The notes below the pieces were generated by a model, which saw only the letters and a program-made list of their open reading frames with translations, did not search any database and was not told the origin of the DNA. A program made the translations under genes and the position numbers. 64,000 nucleotides of DNA from Atherix ibis (Eukaryota > Arthropoda > Insecta > Diptera > Athericidae), in NCBI GenBank assembly GCA_958298945.1, contig OY282607.1:92511270-92575269 (forward strand), written 5' to 3'. Positions 34,074 through 54,129 of this stretch are shown here, piece after piece. Each line of letters starts with the position of its first letter. The first letter of the stretch is position 1.

Positions 34074-36969
34074 TCAACCCCGTTCACAAATGATTTCCAC
34101 AGCATTTGGTTCCATTAATATTGGATCAAGACATCGGTGTACAGATGATCCTAATACTTCGTCTAACAAAAAGTTTACCACACTGCGGCAAAATAATATA
34201 TTAATTTTTGTTAATAATTTCAATTTACCAACTTACTTCTCATCTGACACAAATCTCCAGAGATTCATTTGTAAATAATGTGTATCGACTTGAATCTGTT
34301 GAAGACCAAATTTACTAAATGTACGTAAACGACAACATTCTAATAAAGTCTGTTCAAACAAAAAAAATATTAAAGAAAACATTTTTTGTTGGAAAATCAA
34401 TTTTCATTACTTTGAGTGCGATTTTTATAATTCCCGTTACAATGGAAACTTTTGAAAATTCTACTGATGTAAAAATTTCAATTTTTTCAGAAAATAGTCT
34501 ATGAATATTGGACACATAACTAGAATCAAGCTGTGAAGGTGTATAATTTGACCAATTCGAACGATAATGACTTTTTGACGCAGCCAAATTGCTAAAAGTT
34601 TTAATTGAAAGACTTTTTTTTGCTATAAAATGTTTGAACAATAAGTTTATAATGTTTTACCTAAAATGTGTCTTGCGGCTTGAATCACTACTAGCTGCTG
34701 TTCTTACTCCTGGTTCATAAAGACCACCTAAGATATTTTCTATTCCAGAAAGCTCTTCAACAACACGTTTCATAACAGCTCGAACTGATCGTGGTTCTAA
34801 ACAGTTCAGCCAATCTCTAGTTTCGACACTTTTTCGTAACATCTATAATTTGAACCATTTATGCATGGATATCTTTTCATAAAAAATACGATTCATTTTC
34901 TATACCTGAGATATATTTGTTCCTTGTAAACGAACATATGAATCTAGTAGAAATTGTGCAGAATCTCGCATTTCAGCTGCAATCTCTGTTTCGTGTGTCA
35001 AAGTTGCACTATTCTCAGAATCAATTTCGTATAAATCATCTACTAAAGTTATCTAGAAATAAAATCAATCCAACTTTTATATTTACAATACTAAACCTTA
35101 ATATAAGACTTACTAAAATCTGAACGCCATTTTGATCCATTTCTAAGCATGTTTTCGAAAGTACAAGCAATAAATTTGGAGGGCTTGATGAATTCAACTC
35201 ACCAAAAGAAGTCATCACAGCGGCAATATGTTGTAAAAAGCCTAAAATAAAAATTTTTAAAAACTCTAATAGAAAATTATATTTACTTACTTACCAATTA
35301 GTAGTTTTTCTCTAATTGTTTCAACACAAAGTGTCCCCTTATATTCAACTTTAATATTAAATGACCAGTCTGGTTGAAGAAATACTAATAAATTCTGTAA
35401 TACTGCTTTGACTTTTTCAATTGTCGAAACATATAATGTTGTTATTAGTTCGTTCAAATTTGGAGCGCTTGATGGACTGTAATCATTCAGCAAATGAAAT
35501 TAATAAATAAAAATTCTTTCATTTCTTAATTATTAATTCGTACTTATCACTTTTCGCGGAAACAAGAGAAAGCCGTACAGAACTCAGACTATCCGAGAAA
35601 TGATCTTTCAAATTTTTAAAGTGCACATCGCACATCTGATGTGCTGCATTAATTATAATATCAATAGCGGTTCTAAAAAATTAATAATATGAATTTTCTT
35701 TAAAAACTAATAATAGTAAAATATTCCATTTACTAACCGGCTTATGTCTACAATTTTGATGAGATTCCTCATCGCCAGCAGTCTTCTGTGCAATCTATCC
35801 AATGCCCTTAACATTATTTGTGTATCTCCACCACATCCTACTTCTGATTCTACACGGTCTTGTACCAAATTCAAATACTTGTCGATATTTTTATTTACAA
35901 ATTCATTTAAATCTAAAGAAGCCTTTTCCTGGAATTCATCACTGAAAACATAAATTCAAACAAAAATAAAATTTCAAAACATTAATAAAACCGTTTATAC
36001 TTACTCCTCATTATCGAATGGTTTAACCAAAAACATATCATAATATGAGCTTACAACTAAAGTAAGATCATTAAGGAAACCCTCTATTCCCAAGTCAACA
36101 AATTCGATCATATCTCTTTCAGTTTGATCCTAAAAAATCAGACAAAATTTAATTATTTTTTTTTGAAATTTTTATATTAATCACATTCAATACCTGTAAC
36201 ATAACTACTTGTTCGAGAAGCCTTTTCGATGCACACTGTAATATTTCTTTTGCCAACATAGAAGGTTTTTCATCTAGTTGCAATAATAATTCACCAGTTT
36301 CTGTTAGAGATTGAGCAGTTGTACCAGACACCTGAAAATCTTTCTTTAAACGAACTTTTAACGCTTCTACTATAACTTCACAATCCTTCTGAATTCCTTG
36401 AAATGATGGCAAATTTCCATATTGTTGAAATACTTTCTGTGCATGCTTATAATCTTGCACAGCTTGACTATAATGCCCTTCGTCTACAAGAATTTTCAAT
36501 TTCGAAGGAAGAGACGACAAAAACTGAAGTCTTTTTAAAAGAGCATGTTTTTCAGACAGTTTACATAATTGTGATCGGGTTCCTTGCAATGTGTTTGTAA
36601 TTTTTTCACTGAATGTTGTAATAGTTGACATATTATTTGCTAATAAATTCATATCTGTTTCCATTTTTTTGAAGTCAGTTTTCATTTTGCGTATTGTATC
36701 AGTTGCAGAAATAAATTTATTATAATTTTCGTAAACCAAAGTTTGCATATCACTGTGCAATGTTTGCGTATCTTTCACAATAGTTGTTTCAACATCCATG
36801 ATCTGTTTCAGTGTACATTCCTAAATATAAATTTCAAATTTAAATAAGGTAGATTAAAATAATAAAACTAATCATAAATAACATTTACTTTTAATAGTTT
36901 CTCCAAATATCTATCGCCGTCAAAACTAGACAAATCCATATCGTATGGATTGCTGTTTTTCTCCGACAT
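34074..36969 (-). CDS. Vps51: Vps51 (fat-free), GARP/EARP tethering complex subunit
   Basis: Twelve exons on the minus strand join without a break to 735 residues: 36969-36889, 36820-36194, 36129-36005, 35941-35738, 35672-35544, 35476-35295, 35241-35114, 35052-34906, 34842-34661, 34591-34411, 34349-34237, 34182-34074. The protein begins [20 protein letters not shown]. Residues about 35-110 form the Vps51/Vps67 coiled coil ([40 protein letters not shown]) that assembles with Vps52-54. The rest is the helical-rod tether fold, ending ICERG-stop. Vps51 tethers endosome-derived vesicles at the trans-Golgi or recycling endosomes. Length is close to that of animal Vps51. All introns are 52-79 bp and GT-AG. 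It is head-to-head with TRAP-delta (568 bp between the start codons). Confidence 0.92.
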
Positions 36970-37537
36970 TGTTTATTATTATTGTGTATTAGAAATTGGT
37001 TTATGCCAGTCGAATAATTTTTCGTGTTGGAAAACTAAATAATTGGAAAAAAATTACATCGAAAATTATTACAAATAAAATGAAAATTTTTCAATTTTTT
37101 ATTAACTAGTAAACAATAACTTCCAATACTGTAAGCAGTTTCTGTCATAATGTCTTTATATTGAAATGTGTTAAACATCTTGTTCAATCGGTTCAAAATA
37201 TTTAAAATTATTAAAGATAAAATTTTAAATAAAATTATTATTTCAATTAATAAAATCATAATAATAATAATTAATATCATTAATTTGTATAAATAATTTT
37301 ATTAATATTTGAAATAAATTGTCATTTTCTCGCATTTTGAATCGGTTTATTATGACTATGTGGAAGTTACGTGTCTCGTATAGCTTTCACCTGATAATCA
37401 CGATTGCCTTTCAATCCGTCATTTCACTCAATTTGTATGAAAGTCATTAGTGGTGCGTTGCGGCTGATAAATATTCTTGTGAAACGTGGCTCGATAGTGT
37501 TTTTCTGAAAGGAAAGTTTGAAAATAATATAGTAAAC
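36970..37537. promoter_or_regulatory. Shared divergent promoter region, Vps51 / TRAP-delta
   Basis: This 568-bp interval between two oppositely directed start codons must hold both 5' UTRs and core promoters. No convincing TATA box is positioned for either gene in the surrounding AT-richness. A less AT-rich patch at 37360-37500 lies just upstream of TRAP-delta. Confidence 0.55.
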
Positions 37538-38099
37538 ATGTTGAAAGTATTCCTTATTACATTGGCCATTGCATCCGCGTCATGTGCAATTTGTAAAAAT
37601 CCAGAATTAGTACTAAATTCATACACTACGCGAGATGCCACAATTGTAAGCCGAATTGCCTTGATCGCCGAATTTTCGCTAGAGTGTGAAGAACCCAAAT
37701 TAGAATATGGAAATCTTTTCGCCGAAGTAGATGGTAAAATAACACCCCTAGCTAGAATAGAAGAAAAGAAATACCAGGTATATGATAAAAATAGGCTAGC
37801 TATTTTTACTGAAAATTTTAATACAATATTTTCTATAGGTTAGCTGGACTGAAGATATTAAAAAGGTGAGCAGCGGAAATCATGTGATCCGATTATTCGA
37901 TGAGGAAGGTTTTGCCAATATTCGCAAGGCACAAAGGTCTGGAGACGATCTTCAATCAGTGCAATCATTTTTGGATATCAATGTGAATCATCCAGGAACA
38001 TATAAGGGTCCTTGGGTTAATTCCGAGATTGTCGCAGCGGTATCATCTGTTCTAATTGCTTACTTTGCGTTTTCGGCAAAGAGTAAAATTCTTTCTTAG
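37538..38099 (+). CDS. SSR4: Translocon-associated protein subunit delta (TRAP-delta, SSR4)
   Basis: Two exons (37538-37777 and 37839-38099, 61-bp intron) encode 166 residues. The signal peptide is MLKVFLITLAIASASC (1-16). It is followed by a lumenal beta-sandwich domain with a Cys pair region (CAICKNPE, LECEEPKLEYGN), VSWTEDIKK, HVIRLFDEEGFANIRKAQRS and VNHPGTYKGPWVNSE. A single C-terminal membrane helix (IVAAVSSVLIAYFAFSA) is followed by a short basic tail. These are the hallmarks of TRAP-delta, which with TRAP-alpha, -beta and -gamma sits next to the Sec61 channel in the ER and assists translocation and N-glycosylation. Length is as expected (about 170). The gene shares its promoter interval with Vps51 and converges with the MADF gene 117 bp away. 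Confidence 0.95.
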
Positions 38100-38216
38100 A
38101 AACAAATTTAGCTTTATTTATGCTTAAAATAAATTTTTTTATAAATAAATGTTCATTAACCAAATAGTTTATTTCATTTAAAATGTATAATAAATTTAAA
38201 AACAATATTGGACAAA
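38100..38216. terminator. Overlapping 3' ends of convergent TRAP-delta and MADF genes
   Basis: Only 117 bp separate the two stop codons. A plus-strand AATAAA lies at about 38129 for TRAP-delta, and a minus-strand AATAAA (plus TTTATT at about 38113) serves the MADF gene. The signals cross, so the two mRNAs are predicted to overlap at their 3' ends. Confidence 0.6.
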
Positions 38217-39624
38217 TCAATTTGTCTGTTGCTCATCATCTGATAATAAATCAATCATTGCTTCTACTCGAGATGGAGACATAACATATAGAAAATGTTC
38301 ATAATTATCTCCGGTTGTGCTTGTTTGTGCAGGTGCTGGATTTTGACCGCTCGACCAAGAAGAACTATTACCGTGAGAAATTTCCATGGTATCTGTATCA
38401 GTATAGGACAAATTTTCCATATCAATTTCTGCATCGCTAACTATTTTCATACAACGCATTTTTATAGCTGCTTGTTGTTTCCTTGGCATAGCTCTTACTG
38501 ACTTAGCTAAACTAAGAAAAAATAAACTCGTCGAATCTAAATCTTTTGTTTCAATTTGAATCCGTCCCTTTTTTGCCATCTTTTCCGCGTGAGGTAGGTT
38601 TGAAATCGGATCATTAGGACTTATTGGTCTAAGATCCTTTAAGTCGGAAGCAATTAAATTCTCTGGTGTATCCAAATTTAAGGAGCAGTCAGTTTCATCT
38701 TTTAAATGCATATATGAATAGTTCTCGTAAATATTATCCATTATTGGATTTGGTTTCGCTCTAAAACAAATAAAATAATTTTGAAAATTATATCAATCTT
38801 CAAGTATTAAAAAAATACTCTGAAAGAGAAATAAGAAAGAAAAAATACCTTCCTGGTCCTTGAAAAGGTTTTAAAAAGTCCATATGTTCAGCATGTGCCC
38901 AATATTGATATTTTCGTGAAGTCTTTGTACCCGTTCGGAAAGATCTCAAGTATTTTGTATAACTGTCCCGAAGGTTCTTCCATTTCCTCTTGCAACATTC
39001 TAAAAAAATTATATTTTGTTTAAACACAATATTGTATTGGAGAAATATTTTTAGTTTTTCTATTCATTTAATTCTTGTTAATAATAACAGCATTTACATG
39101 TATCAATACATGAATTTAAAGTTTGTAATCGTGAACGACGAAAACAATTTTTCCCGGAATTAAATAAAATTTCTTGAACATTTTTTTTTGCACTTGCAAT
39201 AGTGCATTTAAAATTAGTGGATATTAAATAATTTCACTTTGAGTAGCGCTGGTGTAAGGATATTTAATTACACTTATATATGAATACTACTATATTCACA
39301 AGCTATGCACATACACGTGTGTAGAATAAAGATTCACAGTACGTAGTCGCACTGCAGCAGAATTAAACGATTGCAAAATTGTTTTTATTGAGAAAAAAAA
39401 AAACTTAATTTCGACAATCTATAAAAAAGTTAACACCTGATATTTGTATTTAACAATATTGTATTGTAGATGCAACAATAATTACCAACACTGAGTCCGA
39501 CTTCTCGCGAAACGTATTTCCATGCCTTTGCTTTTTTCTCAGCATTTTTATAATCCTGATGTGTTGTATCGTAAATAGGCTCCTGACTTTTGACGACTTC
39601 AATGAAATGAATTGTGCTTTCCAT
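38217..39624 (-). CDS. MADF-BESS domain putative transcription regulator
   Basis: Three exons (39624-39486, 38999-38849, 38760-38217) join in frame to 277 residues. The N-terminal MADF (Myb/SANT-like) domain spans about residues 5-95: FIEVVKSQEPIYDTTHQDYK, WKYVSREVG, CCKRKWKNLRDSYTKYLRSF, and YWAHAEHMDFLKPF. A Ser/Asp-rich linker follows. A BESS motif lies at about 160-200 (DSTSLFFLSLAKSVRAMPRK, QQAAIKMRCMKIVSDAE). The MADF-BESS pair defines a large insect family (Adf-1, Dip3 type) in which MADF binds DNA and BESS mediates protein-protein contact. Which member this is cannot be told. The first intron (486 bp) is longer than most here. The start is the first ATG in frame with the MADF fold; the domain would tolerate no later start. 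Confidence 0.88.
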
Positions 39625-47551
<7,927 letters not shown>

Positions 47552-48275
47552 ATTACGTTCAAACACTCTAGTCCGATCTCGTCATTGGTTTAACTTAAGT
47601 AAAGATGTACGAGTAGATAATGTAACATTTTTGCTTCAATAATTTTAAAAACATGTTTACATATATATATGTACATATATTGAAATTTTTTAATATCAAT
47701 TAGTTGTTATTTATAGTAAGATTAAATCGTTATGATTTATTTTTTAGATTGTTTTCTCATTTTTATATTCAATAGCGATCATTGTAAGAAATATATATAT
47801 TGTATAATTTGAGAAATAGGATATTATAAGAAGTTACCAAATTTTGTGATATATGTATTTTGTAATAAATAATTTACAAACAATTTTTTTTTCTTTGCTT
47901 TATAAATAGCAATGTCAAATCAGTTTTTTTGTGTTATTTTGCGTGATTAGTTCTATATAAATTTTCAAAGTAAATTTAAATTGTTTTAACTACTAATTGT
48001 TCTACAATTTAAATTGTTGTAAAAAAAAATACTTTTAACTACTCATTGTTTTTTTCTATTGAAAAAAAACTAAAAAATATATTTACCGATATTACTATAA
48101 ACTCTTTTATGAGTATTAGTATTGATTAAACAATTAAGTTGAATAAGATTTAATTGGGCAATTATTATATATAAGTGTTCCGTTTTAATTTATGCAATTG
48201 GAGTCCGACAACCGTGTTTTTGCCCCTTTACTTCATAGCTCTTTTTCGTTTTGTTGTCGAACGCCTAGCATAAAC
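47552..48275. other. Intergenic/3' region between convergent ABHD18 and Bap111
   Basis: AT-rich sequence holding the 3' UTRs of both genes. Nothing else recognised. Confidence 0.6.
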
Positions 48276-51200
48276 TCATTCAGTCTCTTTCTTTTCGGGG
48301 TCCGCATTTTCGACATCGCGTTTGATTTCTGTGATGATATAAAAATGCGATTTAGTTTTTAGATAACGTTTATAGCATAAGTTTTAATTCAGTTTACCTG
48401 CTTCAGGTGGAGGTGTCGCGGTCGCTGGTGGCATGGCTCCGAGTTGTGGTGGACCGTATGACGGATGATGACCATCCATTGGAGGTGGGCCATGCGGAGT
48501 TGGTTGGGATGCACCTGCATGTTCACCGTAATGCAGTGGTGGACCAACTGGCGGTGGTCGAGGGCTCATATAGTGGGAAGAGGGTTGTGGTGGGAATGGT
48601 TGGTGATATCCGTAAGGAGCATATTGACCATACGCTTGAGGTGGATGGCCAGCGTACTGAGGTGGATAGTATGGTGACCTGGGCGGTCCGGATGGTGGTG
48701 GATAGCCTGAATAAGGTGAATGGGGTAGCCCTGGATGGCCTTGTATTGTTTGATGTTGCGGCAAATGAGGCGGTAGATGATGCGTAAGTGGAGGAGCAAG
48801 TAATGGAAGTGATGCCGCCGATTGCGGTTGCGGCTGTGGTTGAGATTGAGGTTGTGCTTGCGGTTGTGGCTGCGGCTGTTGCGGTGGTTGATCTTCACCA
48901 GTTTGCATTGCTTGTGAAGTAGGCATCACTTGGGAAACTGGTGGAACAGATGCTGGTGGTAAACCCGGTGCCTAAAATAAATTCAAAGTTGCGCAATTGC
49001 ATATATTTTAATTTTCTTTTGATATACCGGCTGTGGAGTTGGTGGTAGTTCAGATTTTTCAATTGGTTTAGATGCTGGCGAAGGAACCTGAGGCATCTCT
49101 GACTTATCAATTTGCTCAGCTTTTCTTGCATGCGATTTCGACGTTTTAGGTGTTTCCGAAGCATTTGCGGCATTTTTTTGAGATGTAGGTTTCTGTTTTT
49201 CCTGCTGTGGTGGTGGTTGTGGTGGTTGCACCTGTGGTTTTGGAACAGGTTCAGAAGGTGCTGGTTTTGGAGAATCAGTTTCCATTGGCTAAAAAGATTT
49301 AACAATTTTCCATATTTTACTATCTTTTATACGCTTCAAAAGTGCGTAATTTTTTTTTTTTTTTAAATCTATTCAATTATTAATTTAGTGCTTTTAAGTT
49401 ATTGAACCAATTCGTAAATAAGTTAATTTAATCCAAATTACAATATTTTCTTTATTTTTTCTATTCTAGCCTAAAAAAAAAAAATTTAAGTCTTTGAAGT
49501 TTTAGAAAATGAACACCTCTTAATAATGCTTTCGTCAAACAGCGCCATTCTTTCATCGACTGTATTTTTAACAGCAAATATTTTTTTTTCTTAAAGTTTA
49601 CCTGCATAAAATTGTGGAGCACAGTCATCTGCCAGATAGGTGATCATGGTATGCAAAAAAATGAAGCAAATACAACTCTACAATCTAAATAGTTTATCTC
49701 TAAACGTTAAATATTTTGTTTACTATCTATTTATTGTGTATTGGTGTATATATATATATATATTTATGTATATCGTTAAATGTATAGCAAAAAAAAATTT
49801 CTTTACTTTTACTTGTATTTTATCTTTAATAATAAACATATTATTTTAAATCAGTGCATATATTAGCGTTATTTACATTATTTAATTTTATATAAATTGT
49901 ATTAGAAATTGTTTAACAAAAACAAAACCGAAACCAAAACTGAATAGAGTGAACAGGTTTGTTTACCTCTTGTTCGGACGAAGGCTGTTGTGGTGTTTCG
50001 GGTGCATTAACTGTTTTCTGCGGTGCCTGATTAAGTTGTACATTAGGTGTTTGTTCTGCGGTCTCTTCAGTTTTCAATTTCTGCTGATTTTGTGGCTCTT
50101 CAAGAGCACGTTGACGTTCACGTCGCATTGCTTCATATTGACGTTCGACAAGTTTTTGGAACGCTTCTTCATCAACAGCTGGTTTGCAATGCTTTAAAAA
50201 AAATATATTTATTTGAAATATTTACAAAAATGTTATTTATAAATCAAGAGAGAAACACTATCAATTAAATATTACCTTTTTCAATTCTTCTTGGAATGTC
50301 TCGCTAGATTCGATTAGTTTACGTTTTTTCGCTTCGAATTTTTCTTCCATTTGTTGTAATTCTGCTTCCAATTTTGTTTGATGCATTGTCAACGATGTTA
50401 CTTGTCTTTTAAGCACTTGCATTCTATGAGTTGTTACCACTGAACGTACATCAGGAACAACAGCTTCCGAAAATATTTCGTTTATTAAACGGTGATTTCG
50501 TAAAAATCTAGCATATGCAACATGTTTGAAAGAATAACCTTCATCTTGATCTAAAAAAAAAAGACAAATCAAATCACAAGAAGTTAATAATAATAATAAT
50601 AAAAAACTGATAAGTACCATCTTCATCTTCGGCTGGTTGTATATCGATTCTTCTATCTTGTTGGCTTTTTGAGCTCGATCTTGTAGGTGTTTCATGTACA
50701 TCCGTATCAGCATTTGCTAAATTTTCATTATATTTTAAAATATACTATTAGAATAGTAAACATAGAATAGAGGATATATCCTCTTTTTTTTTAAATAAAC
50801 ATTCATGCAACATCAGAAAGAAAATCAATTTTACAAAAACACTAAAAATTTTGTTTTGTATTTACAAAATAAGTATGTTTTAAAAATTTTGCTTTTTTTT
50901 TTTAAATCAAATTAAGCATTATTTAAAAAAAAAATTTAAAAAATGCATGCATTGAAGTAGTCACCAGCATTGTAATAGCAAGAAACGGAAGAAAAAATAT
51001 GAGAAAAGCATAATAAGCAAATGAACATGATTGATTATTGATTGATTAAATGACCATTCAATTAACCATCACTCACGCATTTAAACTAGAAAAATAAGAG
51101 GATTTTAAAAGAAACTAAGTTTTTTATTCTTTATGTTCAAAAATTAAAATATCTGAATAGAGAAAAAAAATTACTGATACAAAATTTATTTTCAAAAAAT

Positions 51201-54095
51201 ATATTTTTACAATAGACAGAAAAAAAAATTACAATGCTATTGATACCATATATCGCTATTATACAAATATCATCGTTTAAATTATACCAAATTTTTTTTA
51301 AATATCAAAAAATAATTAGTTCCGAGCATAATAATGTTTATTACAGCATTTATTATAAATGTAATAGAAATGACCATTGATTTATTTGTTGTTTTAAATG
51401 GCAATTGATTGTCTATTCAAAAAGTAATTTCCCTTTATAAAAAGTTTGTTTTACCATAATTATAATTATAATCATAACAACGATACCTGTACCTTTAGCA
51501 CGACTACAAGATATATTTAAATATAAAACTATTTTATAATATTCTATTAAAAAAATTAAACGACATTCTCTACTTAAAAAATATATCGTAAATAAATAAT
51601 AATTTTACTTAAGGAAGATTAAAATAATGCTAAAATATTCTTTTGTGACAAAGGCAATAAACATACCAGATTTGGCTTTATTTTTAGCAGATATAAAAGC
51701 CAAATATGCGGGTGAGTTGTGATAGGTTTTCAAGTTTTTCTCGTACTCTATCTGTAAAATACAAAAAAAAAACACAAACAAAAAAAATAACAATACACAA
51801 TCAATCTATAATTCTTCTATGTGCTTATTAATTATATTTTTTTTTTTTAAATACACATCCTTACGTATTTAAATGGTGTATAATTAATATCTCTGATTAA
51901 ATAAATACGAAGACGTAGTATTCTTACCCCTATTTTTTTTATATACTAATGCTGTTTTTTTTAAATATATTAATTTTATAAATTAAAGCAAAAATAAACA
52001 CTCGTTTCTAGAATACAAAAAAAAAAAACATCGTGATTCTTTTATGCTGCAATTCACCTATAACAGGTTGCATTGATACACGCAATTAAGTGTAAAAATA
52101 AATGCCTAACAAAAAATTTTCACAAACGAGTATAAGAGACAAACCAAAACGTTTTGTTAATTTTTTATGAATGGATGATATAAAATGTAGATGATGCTCG
52201 TTTAATATACATACATAATCGTGCCAAAAATTCTGAATTTTCCTTGCAAAAGATGGTTTTATGAAAATATATTTTTTATATAAAATTCAAATGAAATATA
52301 AATAATGGCATGACTAAGTATATTTATATGAACATGTGTGTATGTTTATATGTATTTTAAGCTTGTGATCAAATTAACATAAGAACATAAAATCGAACAA
52401 TATTAAAATGTAAATTACAGTTAAATTTGGAAAAAAATGATGGGTTTTATGTGCTTTAGTTAATCTTTTTCGAACATAAAATAAAATAAAAATACATTGC
52501 TTTCTTTCTTTCTTCCTTTTGCATTTTTTTCATAGTTCAAAACAATGTGTACCTCGTTGTTGTTTCAGTTTGTATTTATTCCATGCTATATACTCTGGTG
52601 TAGAATGATATGTTTTTAAGGCTTCTTGGTATGATACCTTCAAATTTATTTATAGTAAGCACTTATTATTTATTTCTTCTTATTAAAATAAAAATTAATT
52701 TATATTTTATATCATATTTAAATTAGTAATAATTTATCTAAAGTTTGAACTCGGAAGAAAATGTTTGAATCTGCTTTTTTCAAAAATCTCTTAATGGTAA
52801 CGATAAGGTCACACTTCAATGTAGCTATGCTCTTTCATATGCGCTTCATCTTTATACAGCGACCCTGGTTACATACGTATTTCGAAACCACGTATGAGTA
52901 ATAGAAATCCGTAAGTAGTTTGTATAAACATGAATATAGCATTTTCAAAAAAAAATTTGGTGATCGTAGTAAGCGGCAAGCCGGGGTTCAAAGTCATTGT
53001 TTTGAAATTCACGCTTGAAATGGTCATATACGTGTTGGTAGGTATATTTGGATAGTAGTGACACCTGACTTACAAGCCATCAGAAATAGTGAAATGTTCG
53101 AAGGAGAGAATTGTACTATCAGTGATACACTTATTCTCAAGTGTGACTATATCATTGAATTCGGTTTTCATATAAGAACATTTTGTTTAACGTGGCTGAG
53201 TTGTATAAACTATTACACAATGACTAAACTATAAAATACAAATAGCTTTAACTGAAATATTTTGAGTTTATAAGGATTTTTTTTTAAATTATTGTTTATA
53301 TTAAATATTTTTTCCTAATTCCAACTTACTTTTTCAGTTTCATATTCGTCAATAAATTCTTGTTTTTCTGTATCGGCAGCACTTTTCCACATTGCGCCTA
53401 TTTTCTTTCCAATGTCGCATAATTTCAATTCGGGATTGGCCGCCTTGACACTATCCCAAACTTTTTTCGAATATCTCATATATGGCATGATCGGTTTCTC
53501 TGGCGGTTTTGGTGGTTTCGGTGCACGTGAATCAACCTTTTTGTTAAGATATAATAAAAAAAAAAATATATATAAATTTAAAAACAATTTAAACATGGAC
53601 ATTTTCTTACAGTGGCACCAGATTTTCCGACTTTTTGTGGTGTAAATGCTGGATTTCCATGATTCGTGTGTGTAAACAATGCAGGTGCATCTTTATTGCG
53701 ATCACTTGTACCACCTGATCCTGAAGCACGTAAGCGTTCTATAATTGGTATTAATAAATTAATAAATAAATACTTTTTGCAATTGTAGTTAAATAAATGA
53801 ATATACACTACAAAAAAGAAGATACAATTAAAATTAGCAAAAAAAAAAAAACAACTAAATGATAGTTATCTATATGTTAAATTATTTATAGAAATTTTAG
53901 TAATTATCAATTTTCAAATGCAGCAAGTAATTAACAACTTTTTAATACAAATTCATAGAAGAAGCAGTTAAAAATATATTTTTTAATTATTTTTTTTAAA
54001 GCGAGGATAAAGCAAATTCAACAATCATACGTTATTATTGAACAAATCATCATTTCTATTGTTATTATGGAAAGAAAGACAAATAAATTAAAAAG

Positions 54096-54129
<34 letters not shown>

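Noticed and set aside
48407..48898. Long open frames opposite and in shifted frames over the Bap111 Pro/Gln-rich exon
   Set aside because: Shadows caused by codon composition of the real minus-strand coding exon.
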